A DNA stretch of 64,000 bases, from contig JAWUZG010000015.1 in the NCBI GenBank assembly GCA_036785705.1, forward strand, positions 3,735,001 through 3,799,000, given 5' to 3'. Position numbers and translations under genes: made by a program. The DNA is from Acanthornis magna. Its lineage: Eukaryota > Chordata > Aves > Passeriformes > Acanthizidae. Positions 25,985 to 38,530 of the stretch are shown in pieces (within the stretch, counting starts at the first letter, position 1; the number at the start of each line of letters is the position of its first letter). The notes under the pieces are model-generated. The model saw nothing but the letters and a program-made list of their open reading frames with translations, was not told the origin of the DNA and made no database searches.

Positions 25985-26345
25985 ATTTGATAAGCATTAA
26001 AAAGGAAAAAAGTCTAGCGGTTTGATAGGCAAAGTGGGCTGTGGGGAGCCATAACATAAACAGCATTTTCTGATCCTCTTTAACACAATTTATAGAACAG
26101 CTACGTGTGGGATGTACATTCTTTATCTGCAGCCTGAATGTGGCAATACTTTGTTAATTTGCGAGAATGAGAAAGTGAAGCTGATTACAAACAGAAATGA
26201 AATAGTCATTCAGGCACCATGTGCATGGGACTTCTAGTGAGCTCCATCGGAGGTCCAGGCACCGAATATTTGCAGGATTATGTGTCATCTCATGGATCTG
26301 TTTTCACGGTCCAAGCCATCTGGCATACAGAAGTAAACAAACAGC
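25985..26345. promoter_or_regulatory. Candidate conserved non-coding block
   Basis: About 360 bp without repeat signatures or sizeable frames. It has CpGs scattered in an AT-rich background (CTAGCGGTTTG, CTACGTGTG, TTTGCGAG, ATCGGAGG, CACCGAAT, CACGGTCC) and words such as GATTACAAAC and TTGTTAATTTGC. The regulatory reading is inference from composition. Confidence 0.22.
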
Positions 26346-29300
26346 AGAAAAGATAATAAGTAAACTGTTCTTTAACTATTTTTTCCCCAGTCTAAATACT
26401 GTAGGAGCCAAGGAATTTTGATTTCTGGAACAGGTTAATTTTAGGTTACATTTAATACTAAGTGAAATAGTAAATGTGACACTTCCACCTTGCAGGAAGG
26501 AGTCTCCTATTTCTTTTGTTCAGAAGGCTGTGCACATGTTTTCTCCCAGCTCCAGCTGTGGTGAGAAAAGAGCTCAGCCCTTCCCAAGGTTAATGTCAGG
26601 TCTCTGATCTGATGCTGATGCAGCTGGGTAGCCCTAAATACCCAGCACCAGTGCAGGCAGCTCTGAGCACAACTTTTGGTGCCATCTGGAGAAGTTATAA
26701 TCATTTTCCTGGAGAATTTCCATTGGTCACCACAGCCTCCCCCATCTGCAGCATTTCACAGGTGTTGTTTCATGACACTGAGCGCAGAATTTCACTATAG
26801 TGAGGGAAATCGCATCGACTCAAACTTGTTTCTTTCCTGTTTTCACTGAGGAGAGTCTGGCAGAAAGGTTACAGCATCCACTTGCTTGAATTCCCAGCGT
26901 TGATTCAGAGAACAGTATCTCAGAGTAGCTAGGAAGGTTCTGCATTTCATCAAAAAATCTTTGAAAAATTTCTATTATGGTTGATTAACAGCACATTTGA
27001 TTTCATAGAATCACAGCTCTATTAAAGTAATCCAAATGTGTGTAGTCAAGGTCTACTGTTACAGCTCATACCATTTAATTGAGTATTGCATTATTTAATG
27101 ACTTTCCTTTTGCTGTAATCTCATTTTGCAAGAAATCTCACTCAAAAAAGAAAGGGAGTTTCTAGTTTTCCTGTCTATAGAGGAAAACCAGAACACGTCA
27201 TCATACAGGCTTCCCAATAAAATAAATAAATTTAATGAACTTCAGTTCCCATATTTTGTGGGGGGGAAAGGAGCTCCACCATGTGCATGAAAATGTACCA
27301 GACAAGTCTTACTTCTTTCTGGCACCTTTGGCAAGGTGTAGTCTAGAAATGGCTGTGCTGAGGTTATCACTTCTTCAGAATTACTCCAAATCCAGCAGGT
27401 GAGGTTGGGCTGTGGGAGAACGAGGTGGGTTAGCTCAGGGTGCCACTTATGAGTGTGAGATTCCAATCCCCAGCTCCCATCAAACGAGTCAGTCCTTCCA
27501 TTCTTACCCCATTTGTGGTGTACGTTGGCATCCATGAGAGAGAGAAGCCAGGCCAAAGAGATAAACTCGCCAAGTAAGACCACTGGGAAAGACCAATTCC
27601 CTACGAGTTTAGCCCTTTGGATCCAAAAGAGGAAACTTATTTACCTTAAGATCATCAAAATGAACTAAAATGGGAATTTTGTCTCTTTGAAGGTGGAAAC
27701 CTTGTAGGTAAGGTACAGGGAGAAAAACTGACAATCCTTTTCCTCCTCTGGTCAGTAAGATTTTCAGGGAATTTTCTCAATTTTTAGACACTCTGTGAAG
27801 TATCTGCCCATCCTATATATTTGTCAGAGTTTAAACCTCCTCTAGAACAGGAACCAAGTCTTTTGAAGGTGTTAACTTTGTCTTTTCTGAAAGGTGTATG
27901 TAATAGCTTTTAATATTTTGAAAGTGATCAGAAATATTAAAGAGTTGGAATAATTTCAGGGGGCAGTTTTCCTGATACTCTTGGGTTCTCAGTTGCCTTG
28001 TTGGCTCCTTGTGTAAGTTGGTGTTTATGCTGTTTGATCTCATTTCCCAAAAGTCTTTCCCAAGCTGTGCTCAGACAGAGGCTATGGGAAGGAACCTTCA
28101 GTGAAATGGAATCCCTCATTCAAGATGAAATAGGATTTTTTTTTTTTTCTAAGCTGTTTCCTGGCAAGGTTTTCCTGTGACATTTGCTGGGAGGGTAACC
28201 CATTAATTTGAATCCAAGCACCAGCAGGAGCTAATCTGGATGACACTAGATCATGCTTGGCATTTGTTTCCACACTGGTTAGGTGCCATGTGAAATATTT
28301 CCAGTGTTGACCCATGTTTCCAGCTTTGGAAGCTGTGCTGGAAAGTGCAGTTATGCTAGAAGAGTTGTCTGATGATTTTATTTTATTTTTATGAAAAGTC
28401 CAGTGGAAATGTTAACTAGTTCACAGAAAACTCAGGTGCAAGCACAGTTCCACACCTGTGTCTGTACCACAATGAGGAGCTGGCACACGATTTCTGCCAC
28501 TGTTATTTATTATATTTAGTGAGGAAATGCTTAACTTCCCAATTGAAGATGACGATTTCACTCTGCTCTGGCTACATACACATCTTAACCTGCTCTTGAA
28601 GCTCCCAGAATCCCTCACCACAGCCTGGATCTGCACCTAAGGGCTCCCATAATGAGCTGTTTGAGCTGCAGATCTCAGGGAATACTGCAGAGCCATGCCT
28701 GGAAATAGTGGGTCATGCTCAGAGCTGGCACTCCACATAGTGTTGGGTAGACTTAAGAAGTGGCCAAGATTTAAACACTGAGAAGGAAAATATTTTGATC
28801 ACTCTGTTCATGACAGTAAATAGGTCCTGGTTCGCTTCCCATGGGCAGTGATGGAGTTTCAGTGCTCTTCCCAACACAGAGCCAGGGTGTGTGGTGAGAG
28901 AAAGCCTTGAAATTTCATGGTTATGTACCAATTTCATGCTTATTCTGGTGCAGGGCAGACTGGTTTGGTTTTAAGGACATGATGTGAAGTGTTTTTATGT
29001 GTTTTAATTTCTGTTCAAGTAAGTAATTATCAGCAGCTTACTGGGGTGATAAATGAGGGATGGAGGAGTAAATGGCTAAAGCAAAAAAAAAATTAAAATC
29101 TTGTATGAATCTCTAAAAAAATAAAATTCAGGAGCAGTTTTCAGCCCCTGAATTTTTGTCTGTGTAAATTTCAAACTTAGGGTGAAGTCTAATATTCTGG
29201 TCCTTGAAGTGCTGTGATGGAAAAATATTGGGATTCCAAGTTAATTCCAAGTGAATTATGCTACTTCATCATAGCACAATTTTCAGTGCAGAATCTTAGA

Positions 29301-32049
29301 ATGACCCCACTGCCAGTTCTGGGATATGGGAATTCAGCCCCGTCGGTTCTGGATGATTAGCCAAAAACATGGCCAAGATTTTGAGTGACCAGGTGAACTT
29401 TAGAACATGCTAATTAGTTTTGAAAGATCCCTGGAGTCTGGATAAAAAAGAACCTGCTTTTACTCAAAAGGAGGTATGCAGTGCAGTCCCTTGAATTGTT
29501 CCTGTTTCAAATTCATCCTCAGTTACAGTCAATTGATTCCAACATCAGCAGCTGGATTAACTGTAAATCCAAACTTCTTTTTTACCTGATTTTTTTTGTC
29601 TCGGGCCTGATCTAATGTTTTTCGAGAAGGGTGGGACTTTTTCAGTTTACTTGAGTAGAAGCTGGGTCAGCCCAGTATCAGATGTCTGTCACACTGGTGA
29701 TCTGTAATTCCAATGGGACCTTAGGTTTGATAAAGAAATCTTTAATAAGATTGTTTTTGTGTTTAAACAGCCCATTTGTAAAGGCTTCTTTCCCCACAAC
29801 AATAGTAATTGGATTCCTCAGTATTCAGTCGTTTCATTGCAAGATGTTTCACTCTAAGAAAATAATTTCCAACCCATGTTTCTTTTCTTCTTTTAACTTA
29901 AAAGAGCCTCTTGTCTTCTTTGTGGTCAGTGCAGCCCATTTGTAACTGTCTGGTACGAGCTCAAATCTGTACATTCTTATCTCCCTTGCTTTGTTTTTCT
30001 GTACCAAACTGTAAGCAAGCCCTGAAGTTTGTTCAGATTTGGGATCAAACACTGAATTTTTATTTCTTTTCTTGCAAATTCCTCTGGGGGAAAAAATCAA
30101 TATGCTAACGCTGTTGCATCAAGCTTTCAAATCTATGCAGACATCAATAGGCAGCTGTTCTGTGCTTTTTAGCATTTTGGGCCAAGTTTCTCGTTTCAAA
30201 CAGATTGATGTAAGACCAGAGGAACTTCACAGGAACTTCTCTGGATTTACACCACTGGCTCGGACTAGGTCAAGCTGTTAAATTAATTCAGGGTCTAAAT
30301 TTTGATTTTCATTGACTATTTATATAATAATTAGAATTTTATTAGGAATAGAATATCTGCACCTTCATAGCTACTCCCTCAGGAAATTAAGCCATAATTT
30401 TGTGACATTGTGTGCTGCCCAATATGTATAGCTACTCTTATTTGGTAAATGTATATCAAACAGTATTTGCTACTTCACCGATTTAATAGAAAATAAAATC
30501 CTTTCAAGTCAGAGTAATGTCCTCTGCTTTATATTTGAAAAAACAAATTAATCCCATGATAGGCTGTGATTTGCAATAAAGTTGATCAATGGGATCTACC
30601 TCCACAAATTGCAGAACATACCATTCACATTGTTTTGAGTAATACTGTTGTTTTACCTTGAAGTACATTGCTGTTGCTCCCTGTGTTCAGTATAGCATCT
30701 TAAGACTTTTTAATAGAAAGAAACTAAATGAAAATTGATTGATAAAAGCTCCATCAAGGTGTTTATTGTTTTTTGCCCAGGGGTAAAGCAGAAACTTTTG
30801 AAAGCCATGTCATTTGTATTAGATTCTGTTTTCCAGAGTGCATGGGCAATGGAGATGTGAACATAAAGGTAGGAAATTGCTTTTAATCATTAATAACTTG
30901 CACAGGGACCTTGTAGTACAAGGTGGAGTGTCCACCTTCGTGCTGGATAATGAGGATTTGTTGCAAAGATTGCTGTGCGGAGGTGTAGAGGAGGATTGTG
31001 TATGCACTTCTAGTGCTGACACTGGCACCCACAGCAGCTTGAAACACATGCAAATGAAGGAGAAAATATCTGATTAACAAGGGATCTGTGTTAGAGTCAG
31101 GTACTTTACCTGAAGTGCAGCAGCAGAGACACAATGTGCTTCAGCAGCAGTTGCCTGTGGGGCCTTTAAAGTTCTTAACCCTTTGGAGCAGGGCCTGAAA
31201 CAACTCATCCCTCCCTAGTTCTTGGAGTTCTGTTTTGATTGGGGCAGAACAAGTCCATTTTCATCAGTAAGGGAATTTTAGAGAGGGTAAGAACTGTAAA
31301 CTGTTCTATCATATAGGGAAATAGCATCCCATGTGAGAACACGGAGTCAGTAACAGGAAAGATGATGTTAATGGAAGGAGCCTTCAGAGAATTGGGGAGG
31401 ACATTTGTTGTTGACTGTAGTGAAGGGACCCAGGCTTGAAAATGCCTACTCCAGGCAGGATTTTGCTGCATGATTGCCTTTACCTCTGGCTGACAAGACA
31501 GACCTGAGGAACCAGCTCAGTTCTGTGTGAGTGAGCAGCTTGGGCTGAACGTGGAGGGGCTTGGGGTTAATTTTTTGCTGTACAGAGGTTATTTTTCCCC
31601 AAAATAACCCAAACTGAAACGTCTCTAGTTCTGAAGATATGTGAATGTGTATGATCAGAAACTTATTCCCTGCTCCTTCTCACCCATGGAGGCAGGAAAA
31701 CCCAGTGACTTGCTTCTTTGGTTGCTCAAGATCATTTTGCTCTCTCAGGTCTCCAAGGGCCTTCTAGGATCATTTGACCATCTTCAGGATCATGAAATGG
31801 TTTGGGCTGTGTCCTCTCATCACGTGTTAATTATTTGAATAGGTAGAAGAGGTCTGGCCTCTCTGTAACAGATAGAGAGGCAGTGGGAGGCTTGTGTTGT
31901 GTCATCCTCGTCCCAAGAACTGGGCCAGAGTGGAGAGCTGAGCCTTGGTAGTGGTACACTTGTGCAGTCATGACATCCAGTTCCTGACTTAGAAAGCCTC
32001 CCATCTAAAAGGAAAATCAAAACCCAAACTGGAATAGGTTTGGGAAAGT
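26346..32049. other. Unique non-coding sequence, no gene seen
   Basis: Largely AT-rich. It contains a 13-nt T-run at 28136-28148, an inverted repeat TTTCCAGC/GCTGGAAA at 28317-28324 and 28337-28344, and a weak inverted repeat at 31858-31880. Two CR1-like words (near 27005 and 31790) were judged too short to call. Open frames reach 113 codons without recognisable motifs. Confidence 0.55.
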
Positions 32050-32130
32050 GGCAGCTGGTATAACTTGCTTGAGACCTTGCAGCAGCATTGGTGGCAGAAC
32101 CAGAACTGAGTTCTGATCCCTGGTGCAGAG
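32050..32130 (+). mobile_element. Possible ancient MIR-like relic
   Basis: TAACTTGCTTGAGACCTTGC, then GTGGCAGAACCAGAACTGAG and TTCTGATCCC, follow the MIR core order (cf. 'gacttgcccaaggtcac..gtggcagagc..ggattcgaaccc'). The match is diverged and was recognised from memory, so edges and identity are provisional. Confidence 0.45.
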
Positions 32131-35100
32131 GAGACTGCGATGGATTAATCTACTCCAGTCCTTACTCAAAAGAGTGTAATTTTGAGTGAATTTCTCCACT
32201 AGCTCTGCTCTGTTTTTACAGATTGAGGATAAGGAATTGTGTGTATGGGTTCCTGGTGGCTGAGGGGTTGTTTTGTTTTGTTTTGTTTGTGCAGTATGGA
32301 CAACTTAGAAATGGCACTCACACCAAGGCTGTTTTTATTGGGAAGGTAACTGAAAACCAAGTGGAAAGTGTCCCTGCTCTCCCTTTTACCTAAGATGAAT
32401 TTAACTTTTTCTTCTTAGACTGAAGAAAGAAAATAATTTTGTTGAGTTTTGCTAGAGAAAAATGAAAAAAAAAAATTTTTGAACAGCATGCTACTTTTTG
32501 TTTGAATATGCTATGATTCATCAGTTAAATAATTCATGTAAAAAAATCCAAGCTCCCATTCTAGAAAAGATACTTGTAGTCAGAACACAGTTTAACAAAA
32601 CTCAGTAATCTAAAAGCAAAAACAAGAATTCATTTCCATAAACTATATAAATCCATGCAAACAAATAAAATTTATTTCTTTTATACCTGGAAGAGGAAGG
32701 AAGAAACAGTTTAGTAGGAGAAAGTTCGAACACTGTAGTGATAAAATTCACATTGGTGAGTACACCAGTAGTGTGTGTATTTGTAATGTTTTATTGTTTC
32801 ATCACACAGGCAGTTTCTGTAGTCCTTACTCAATGTACCTATGTGCTTTGAAAAGAATAAAAAAGAATTAACAAACCTTCATGGCTATGTCATACAGCAT
32901 ATCCTGTATGATGGGATTTCTGTTACATATTTGAGAAATAGATATTTTCAGGCATAGTTGTGCGCAAATTAAATTTCATGCAGTGGCAGTGCACAAATTA
33001 AACAGAAATGCATAGGTAAGACTAAACTCTTTCAGGGTCAGGCCCCACAAATCCACTGCACATCAGCTGTGCTAAGACTTGGCAATGGGACTTGAATGAA
33101 ACATGTGACAAGCATATGGAAAATATATTCCTTTGTTTTGTACGTTAAAGACATGGATCATACTCAATGTGCTACTGCCTTTGAGGGCTATAAGATAAAA
33201 CATTGCAAGGTTCGTTGACTTTGAGATGGGAATCCTGGGCACAGCCCAGATGGAAGCTTGAGACCAAAAGCTGCTCCTGTCTTTGAACATTATTAGCCCC
33301 AAAGAACTGAAATTCTTTTTAGGTTTCTTCCCACCCACTTTATAACAATATGTGTGCCAAGAGTTTCCACTTGGTTTTGCACTGAGGAGAATGTGTTTTA
33401 TGAGGAGATTGGCTTACGAGTCCCCTAAATGGCATGGACACTGAAGGGTTTGGGGAGGTGTAAAAAGCCCATGTCAAATTGCTCCAGGGTGGTTCCACTG
33501 TGGCTGTCCTGTGCTTGTAGAGAAGATGGTTTAAGGAGGTTGTGTCCCCCGTGGGCCTCATTCTCAGTGACATCTTTATGTTTCTCTTTCCTCACCCTGG
33601 TTGGGCTGACAGCCATTTGCAGATCTGCTCCTTGAGTTACACTTTTGAGGTGATCATGTCTCATATCTGCATTCCACTTCTTTTCATTTTAGGAAGTTTC
33701 TCTATATGTGGCATGATTTCAGTGATTCCTTAGAAATATTTGCACTAACAGCTGTGGGAGGGAGGGCAGGTGAGTGTGGGCAGTGGTGGTGCTGGTGTGA
33801 GAAACAAACCCTCAAACTACACCTGCAGCATTTGGTTACAGTTTTGTTCTTTGTGCTGTTTTGGGGTTGTAAATCAGCTGTTAACCAGGCTGGTGTTTGA
33901 ACAGGGTGTATTGATGAGTGTCTCCAGGGGTAGGGCATGAGAGGGGAACGGGATCCCCAGGAATTGTCATTGTCACAGGGAGTAGAGTACCCATGGCATC
34001 GCGGCCCAGGGGGCACAGCAGCTTGTTGGCACCCACAGGAACCAGCCCTCCCCCATCCCCTCTCCTGCCTTTACTTTGGGAAGCTCTCACTCCCTCCACT
34101 GGAATCCAGAGTGGAGGTAATTCAGTCAGGAAAATGCTTTCTTAAGCTTGTTTTCATATTGGTTTTGCTGCCTGAAGGGCTTATTGAAGGGGTTCTGTGG
34201 TTCATTCAGGACACCTCACAACTTACAGGGAAGTGGGATGTCCCCTTTGGGGGTCTGGGTTAAACCACACATGGCTAGGAAGAGTTCAAGCTGCTAGAGT
34301 GATCTTAGCTGTACTGGTGGTCAGCATAGAAGGTGAAAAGATGCTTTAAACTTAACTTTTTCTTTCCTCCTCACAGCCTTGCACCAAATAGAGAATGGGT
34401 AAATTGGCTCAAAAGCCTTTGTTTTTTCCTGCTCATTTCTGTTATTTGTTGTTTTTCTTTTCAAGTAGACTTCTAGGCTGAATGCAATTTTCCTGTGGGA
34501 GTAGATGCCGAGTTCTGTCTGTGTTTTCATCTCCCTAGCTGACAATAATAAAAATTCCAAACAGCTTCCCCCACATTCCCTGCTTTGCTGTTGTCATGTT
34601 TTCTGCTGGTTGACAAAGTCACCTCTGCGGCCTTAATATCTGAGTACATTTGTTTTGCAAAGTGCTGGGAGCTGCATGGCTTGTTGATGTTTTCAAAAGC
34701 TGTTGATGCACTGCGTGTTGCACGGTTAAGAATTTAGGAATTTTCCCCTCCCACTCCCCAACTGTTTTTTTGGATTAGTGTTTGTGTTTCTCTGAAGCAC
34801 CCTGCGAACACCTCCTGTCAGGAGGGGATGGGAGAGAGGCTGAGGATATCAGTGAGGCAGCCTGGCTTTCCTTGAAATATTACTTGTCCACTGAGAGCCT
34901 GTAAGGAATTCTTGGGAAAACTTTCCTTCGTGTGCACAACCCTTTCAATGGAAGTGAAATCCCAAACCACTTAGGAGGGTTTATTTTGTGGAGTTGAATC
35001 CTTCTCTTTTCCCTTTCCTTCCTTGCCTGTTTTCTCCTTCCACCTCTAGGCATTTCCAGGTATGACTTGCCCGATCACTATTTTGTTCCACCTGTTTGAA

Positions 35101-38087
35101 GCTGGAAAAAAAAAAAAAATGTCCAGGAGCAAAAAAAGAGTCATTTGAGAGATGCTGGTTTGGGGAATAACTGAGAAAACAGGGTTAGGCTTAACTTCAG
35201 CCTGCAGATGATGTGTGGCTGGAAGAGGAGCGAAGTCTCCTCTGGCCAAAGGAAGGAAGGAACAACAGATTTGCTCTGACGGTTTATTCTAAGTGGTATT
35301 GCTTGGCCACTGCCATAGCAAATCACCTGTGAATAAGAAGGGAAAGGAAGACAAATCACTTTACTCTAGAACACCATCAAGTTTTTAAATGTGGGCTTTG
35401 TTTATTCAATGCTTTTTGGTGGATATTAGTCTCCTTACCCCATGGTGTTATGTGTAAGTTACTCATCTTGGTCAGCTGCTCTTACACAGTGGTGTAAGAT
35501 GGTTTTGATGCTAGGAAAGACAAGCTGCTCATTGCATCTTGAGAAATCCTCAGGAGCCAAATAGCATAGCTCCCTCCAAACATTAACTTCTGTGCTCCCA
35601 AGTACTGATTTTAAAAGATTGCATCTGCAGAATTGCCAGACCATGAACCTTGCCAAGCATGAGCTTCTACACTTTTCCAAAATGACAGGAAAAATAAAAT
35701 TGGCCGAATTTACCAGTGAACCAGCTTCCCTTTCCCTACACCTTCAAGTAATAGCAGTAAACATCATTAAAACCATTCACTTTTTAGTCAAATATTGTGT
35801 GACTAAAAGATACTTTAGACCACAAAATATATTGTGATAAATGGAGTTCCAGGCTGGATGCATATAATGTAGTAGCTCAGAAATTCACTGCCCCTCATTT
35901 CAACCCTGTGCTGTACAAATCAAATTGCAAATGAAGCCTGCTTCTGTTGGATGGTGCCAACCATCTGATAAGGAGATCTTGGCTGACTACTGCTCGTGTG
36001 TCTTAAGGGGATATAAGAAATGAATATTTGTAATTTTTATTACTCTTTGAAAATATCATCTTTTTATGCCTTACAAAAACTACTTGATCAATTTTCATCT
36101 TAAATCAATTATCACAGGGCCTTTTTCCTGCAGACTGTTAAGCTTTTGTCTCTCAAAGTTTATCTTAATAATCACAAAAAATCCAATGACCCATAACAGG
36201 ATTCACATTGTTCCTTGGAATGTTTTACTCTGTGTACATTTGGAGATGTCTGGTTCCGAATGGGGTTGTGATTGAGAGTCATTTAGGATGGTTGGGGGCT
36301 GAAGAATATGAGCAAAAATCCGATGGTGTCTCTTCATTTCCAACCAGGTCAGCATTTTCCCTTGCATCTGGGCCCTAAGATGCAATTTGATTTTAGGTTT
36401 CCCTTGGTGGCTATTCTGCTTGGATTGTTGTTGTAAAAAGCAAATAAATACATGGAATTTTTTTATTTTAATCTTGGTCTGGCAGTGCAACACTGCAGGC
36501 TGCTGCTGGGGAAGGTGGGTGCTGCCCACGCTGGCTGCACCCCTGGGGAATGGAGAGGCAAAGGGAGGGTTTTGTGCCTCCAGACATTCCTGCTCTTCAT
36601 ACTTTGGGCTCAAGAAACTTGTCTGAGTTGGAAGTCAACCCCATTCATGCTGCATTGATTTCTGTGCAGTGTTAATGAGTGTGAATTAGCACAATGGGGA
36701 AAGATATGCAGTTTTTATCATGTATTTTTTAAATTTCTACTTGGTTTGTATCAGGAAGAGAGGTTATTTAGTAAAAATACTTCCTTTTTTAAAAAAATAA
36801 TATTTTAGAACTTAAATGTTTCAATTCTATAAATGGATAATTACACTGATTATTAAATGTATGTATCAATTCTATTAATGGATAGATAGCCATATGCTAA
36901 TGGCAGGCTGGTTAATATTATTTATTCCAGCCTACATCTTTTCCAGCAATATGAATTCATAGAAGGAATTCTGTGTGCATGAAAAGTGATGTGCATTCAG
37001 AGCAAGTAATTTTTCAGTTTCCCCTCATCTGTTGGAACCTGGCTTTGAGAACTTTGTTATTGTGAGTGCAATCCCAGTTTACTGAGTTTATTACAATCCC
37101 AAAATCCTGGGTTACATAAAGGGCTGTGGATGAAACCTTCAGTCAAGCAGAGCTCTGTCCTTTAGGTGTTGCACACTGCATTTTCTCACACAAGGAATTG
37201 AGAGAGAAGGGGAAGCAAAGTACTGAACAGCAGAACTCCGGGATGGGATGTCTCCTCAATGATTATCATCATTATCAAAGTGTAATTTATCCAATTAGCC
37301 AATTCCATTAAACAGGTTTGGCTGACTCTTTCTCCTGCCACATTGTAATGTGTTTATATCTGCAATGAGTGAAGGATGTATTGTTTGACATGACAGCTTG
37401 CTTTGTGTGCAGCTACCTCTTTATTTCAATCCAGTGACTGACAAAAGGTAGGAGTGGGTCTTTTTGATGTAGTGTGGGGAATTATTTCCTGATTTGACAT
37501 GCTAATTGACTGGGGATTTCTTATTATATTACTGAATTTTCATCCTGAGTTGCTCAGCAGAACAGCATTGGTGCATTGCAACAGGAGGATAAAACTGAGG
37601 GATCAGACAAAAAAGGAGACATATTTAAGCATATTTTTCTGTGCTCTGATTATTACACGTGGTTAAATATCCTTTTACCCTCTCCTCTTGTTACCTTCAA
37701 CCCTCTGCTTCTGTTTACTGAAGTGGCTTCAGATCTTCTATTGAGAGATAGTGGAACTTTTGAAAACAATTTTAAAGTAGTGCCAGTTGAAAAATATGAA
37801 GCCTGTTCATGTAAAAAGTTGACTATCTGCATGTTTTCACTACAAAACTGAAGTCATGTTTTGAATTTTGGATTTTCCCCTCTCTTTTCAATGCCAAATA
37901 ACAAATGGCTGGTAAAGGAAGAGAGAGGAAGGCCACTGGAGAAGCTCTTAGGTAGCAAAGGAAAGATCCTGTGCAAAGAAAAATTTACAGCACTCAGCAG
38001 AGCAAAATCTGGTTTCATGGGATTACTGTAGGTTTAAACTCTTTTCTGCATGATCTGGGCAATTATGTCCTTAACCTTGAAATTAAG
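32131..38087. other. Unique non-coding sequence with simple repeats
   Basis: It holds a (TTTTG)4 run at 32268-32288, a 14-nt poly-A at 35106-35119, a 15-bp inverted repeat CCTCCTG-T-CAGGAGG at 34811-34825, and a 19-bp imperfect direct repeat (TCAATTCTATWAATGGATA) at 36821-36839 and 36866-36884. An AT-rich stretch with ATCATCATTATC and CCAATTAGCCAATT near 37260-37310 could be regulatory. No gene was recognised; frames reach 136 codons on the minus strand near 36.2-36.6 kb but look random. Confidence 0.55.
32268..32288. repeat. (TTTTG)n pentanucleotide repeat
   Basis: Four TTTTG-type units in a row, ending in TTTGTG. Confidence 0.85.
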
Positions 38088-38530
38088 ATCACATAGAGTG
38101 CTTTGCTTTGGAAGTGACCACAAGGATTATCTACTTCCAAAACACTGCCATGGGCAGGGACACCTTCCACTGTCCCAGGCTGCTCCAAGCCCTGTCCAGC
38201 CTGGCCTTGGACACTGCCAGGGATCCAGGGGCAGCCACAGCTTCTCTGGGCACCTGTGCCAGGGCCTGCCCACCCTCACAGGGAAGGATTTCTTTCTAAT
38301 ATCTAATCTAAATTGAGACTGTCAGTTTAAAGCCATTCCCTCTTGACTTGCCATTCCAGCCCCTCCTTCCAAGTCCCTCTCCAGCTCTCTTGGAGCACTT
38401 TTAGGCACTGGAAGGTGCTCTAAGGTCTCCCCAGAGCCTTCTCTTCTCCAGGACGAACATCCCTAACTCTCTGTCTCCATAGCATTGTATTCCAGCCCTT
38501 GGAGCAACTTCATGGTCTCGTTTGGACCAA
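38088..38530 (-). mobile_element. CR1 LINE, 5'-truncated, minus strand
   Basis: This is the longest CR1 piece in the window, about 440 bp. Read on the plus strand it begins with the reverse complement of the 3' end (CACATAGAGTG...TTGGAAGTGACCACAAGGAT) and continues through CTGCCATGGGCAGGGACACC, TTCTTTCTAATATCTAATCT, TTAAAGCCATTCCCTCTTG, TCTCCCCAGAGCCTTCTCTT, CTCCAGGACGAACATCCC and CCAGCCCTTGGAGCAAC. That is the expected minus-strand order of CR1 3' sequence. The 5' side is truncated near 38530. It has no intact frame. Confidence 0.94.

Noticed and set aside
27003..27030. TTTCATAGAATCACAG, like a minus-strand CR1 tail
   Set aside because: Only the tail-like word matches and the diagnostic 'ggttggaa' part is missing.
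31785..31815. ATCATGAAATGGTTTGGGCTG, like a minus-strand CR1 3' end
   Set aside because: The match covers only about 20 bp, and the following sequence does not continue as CR1.
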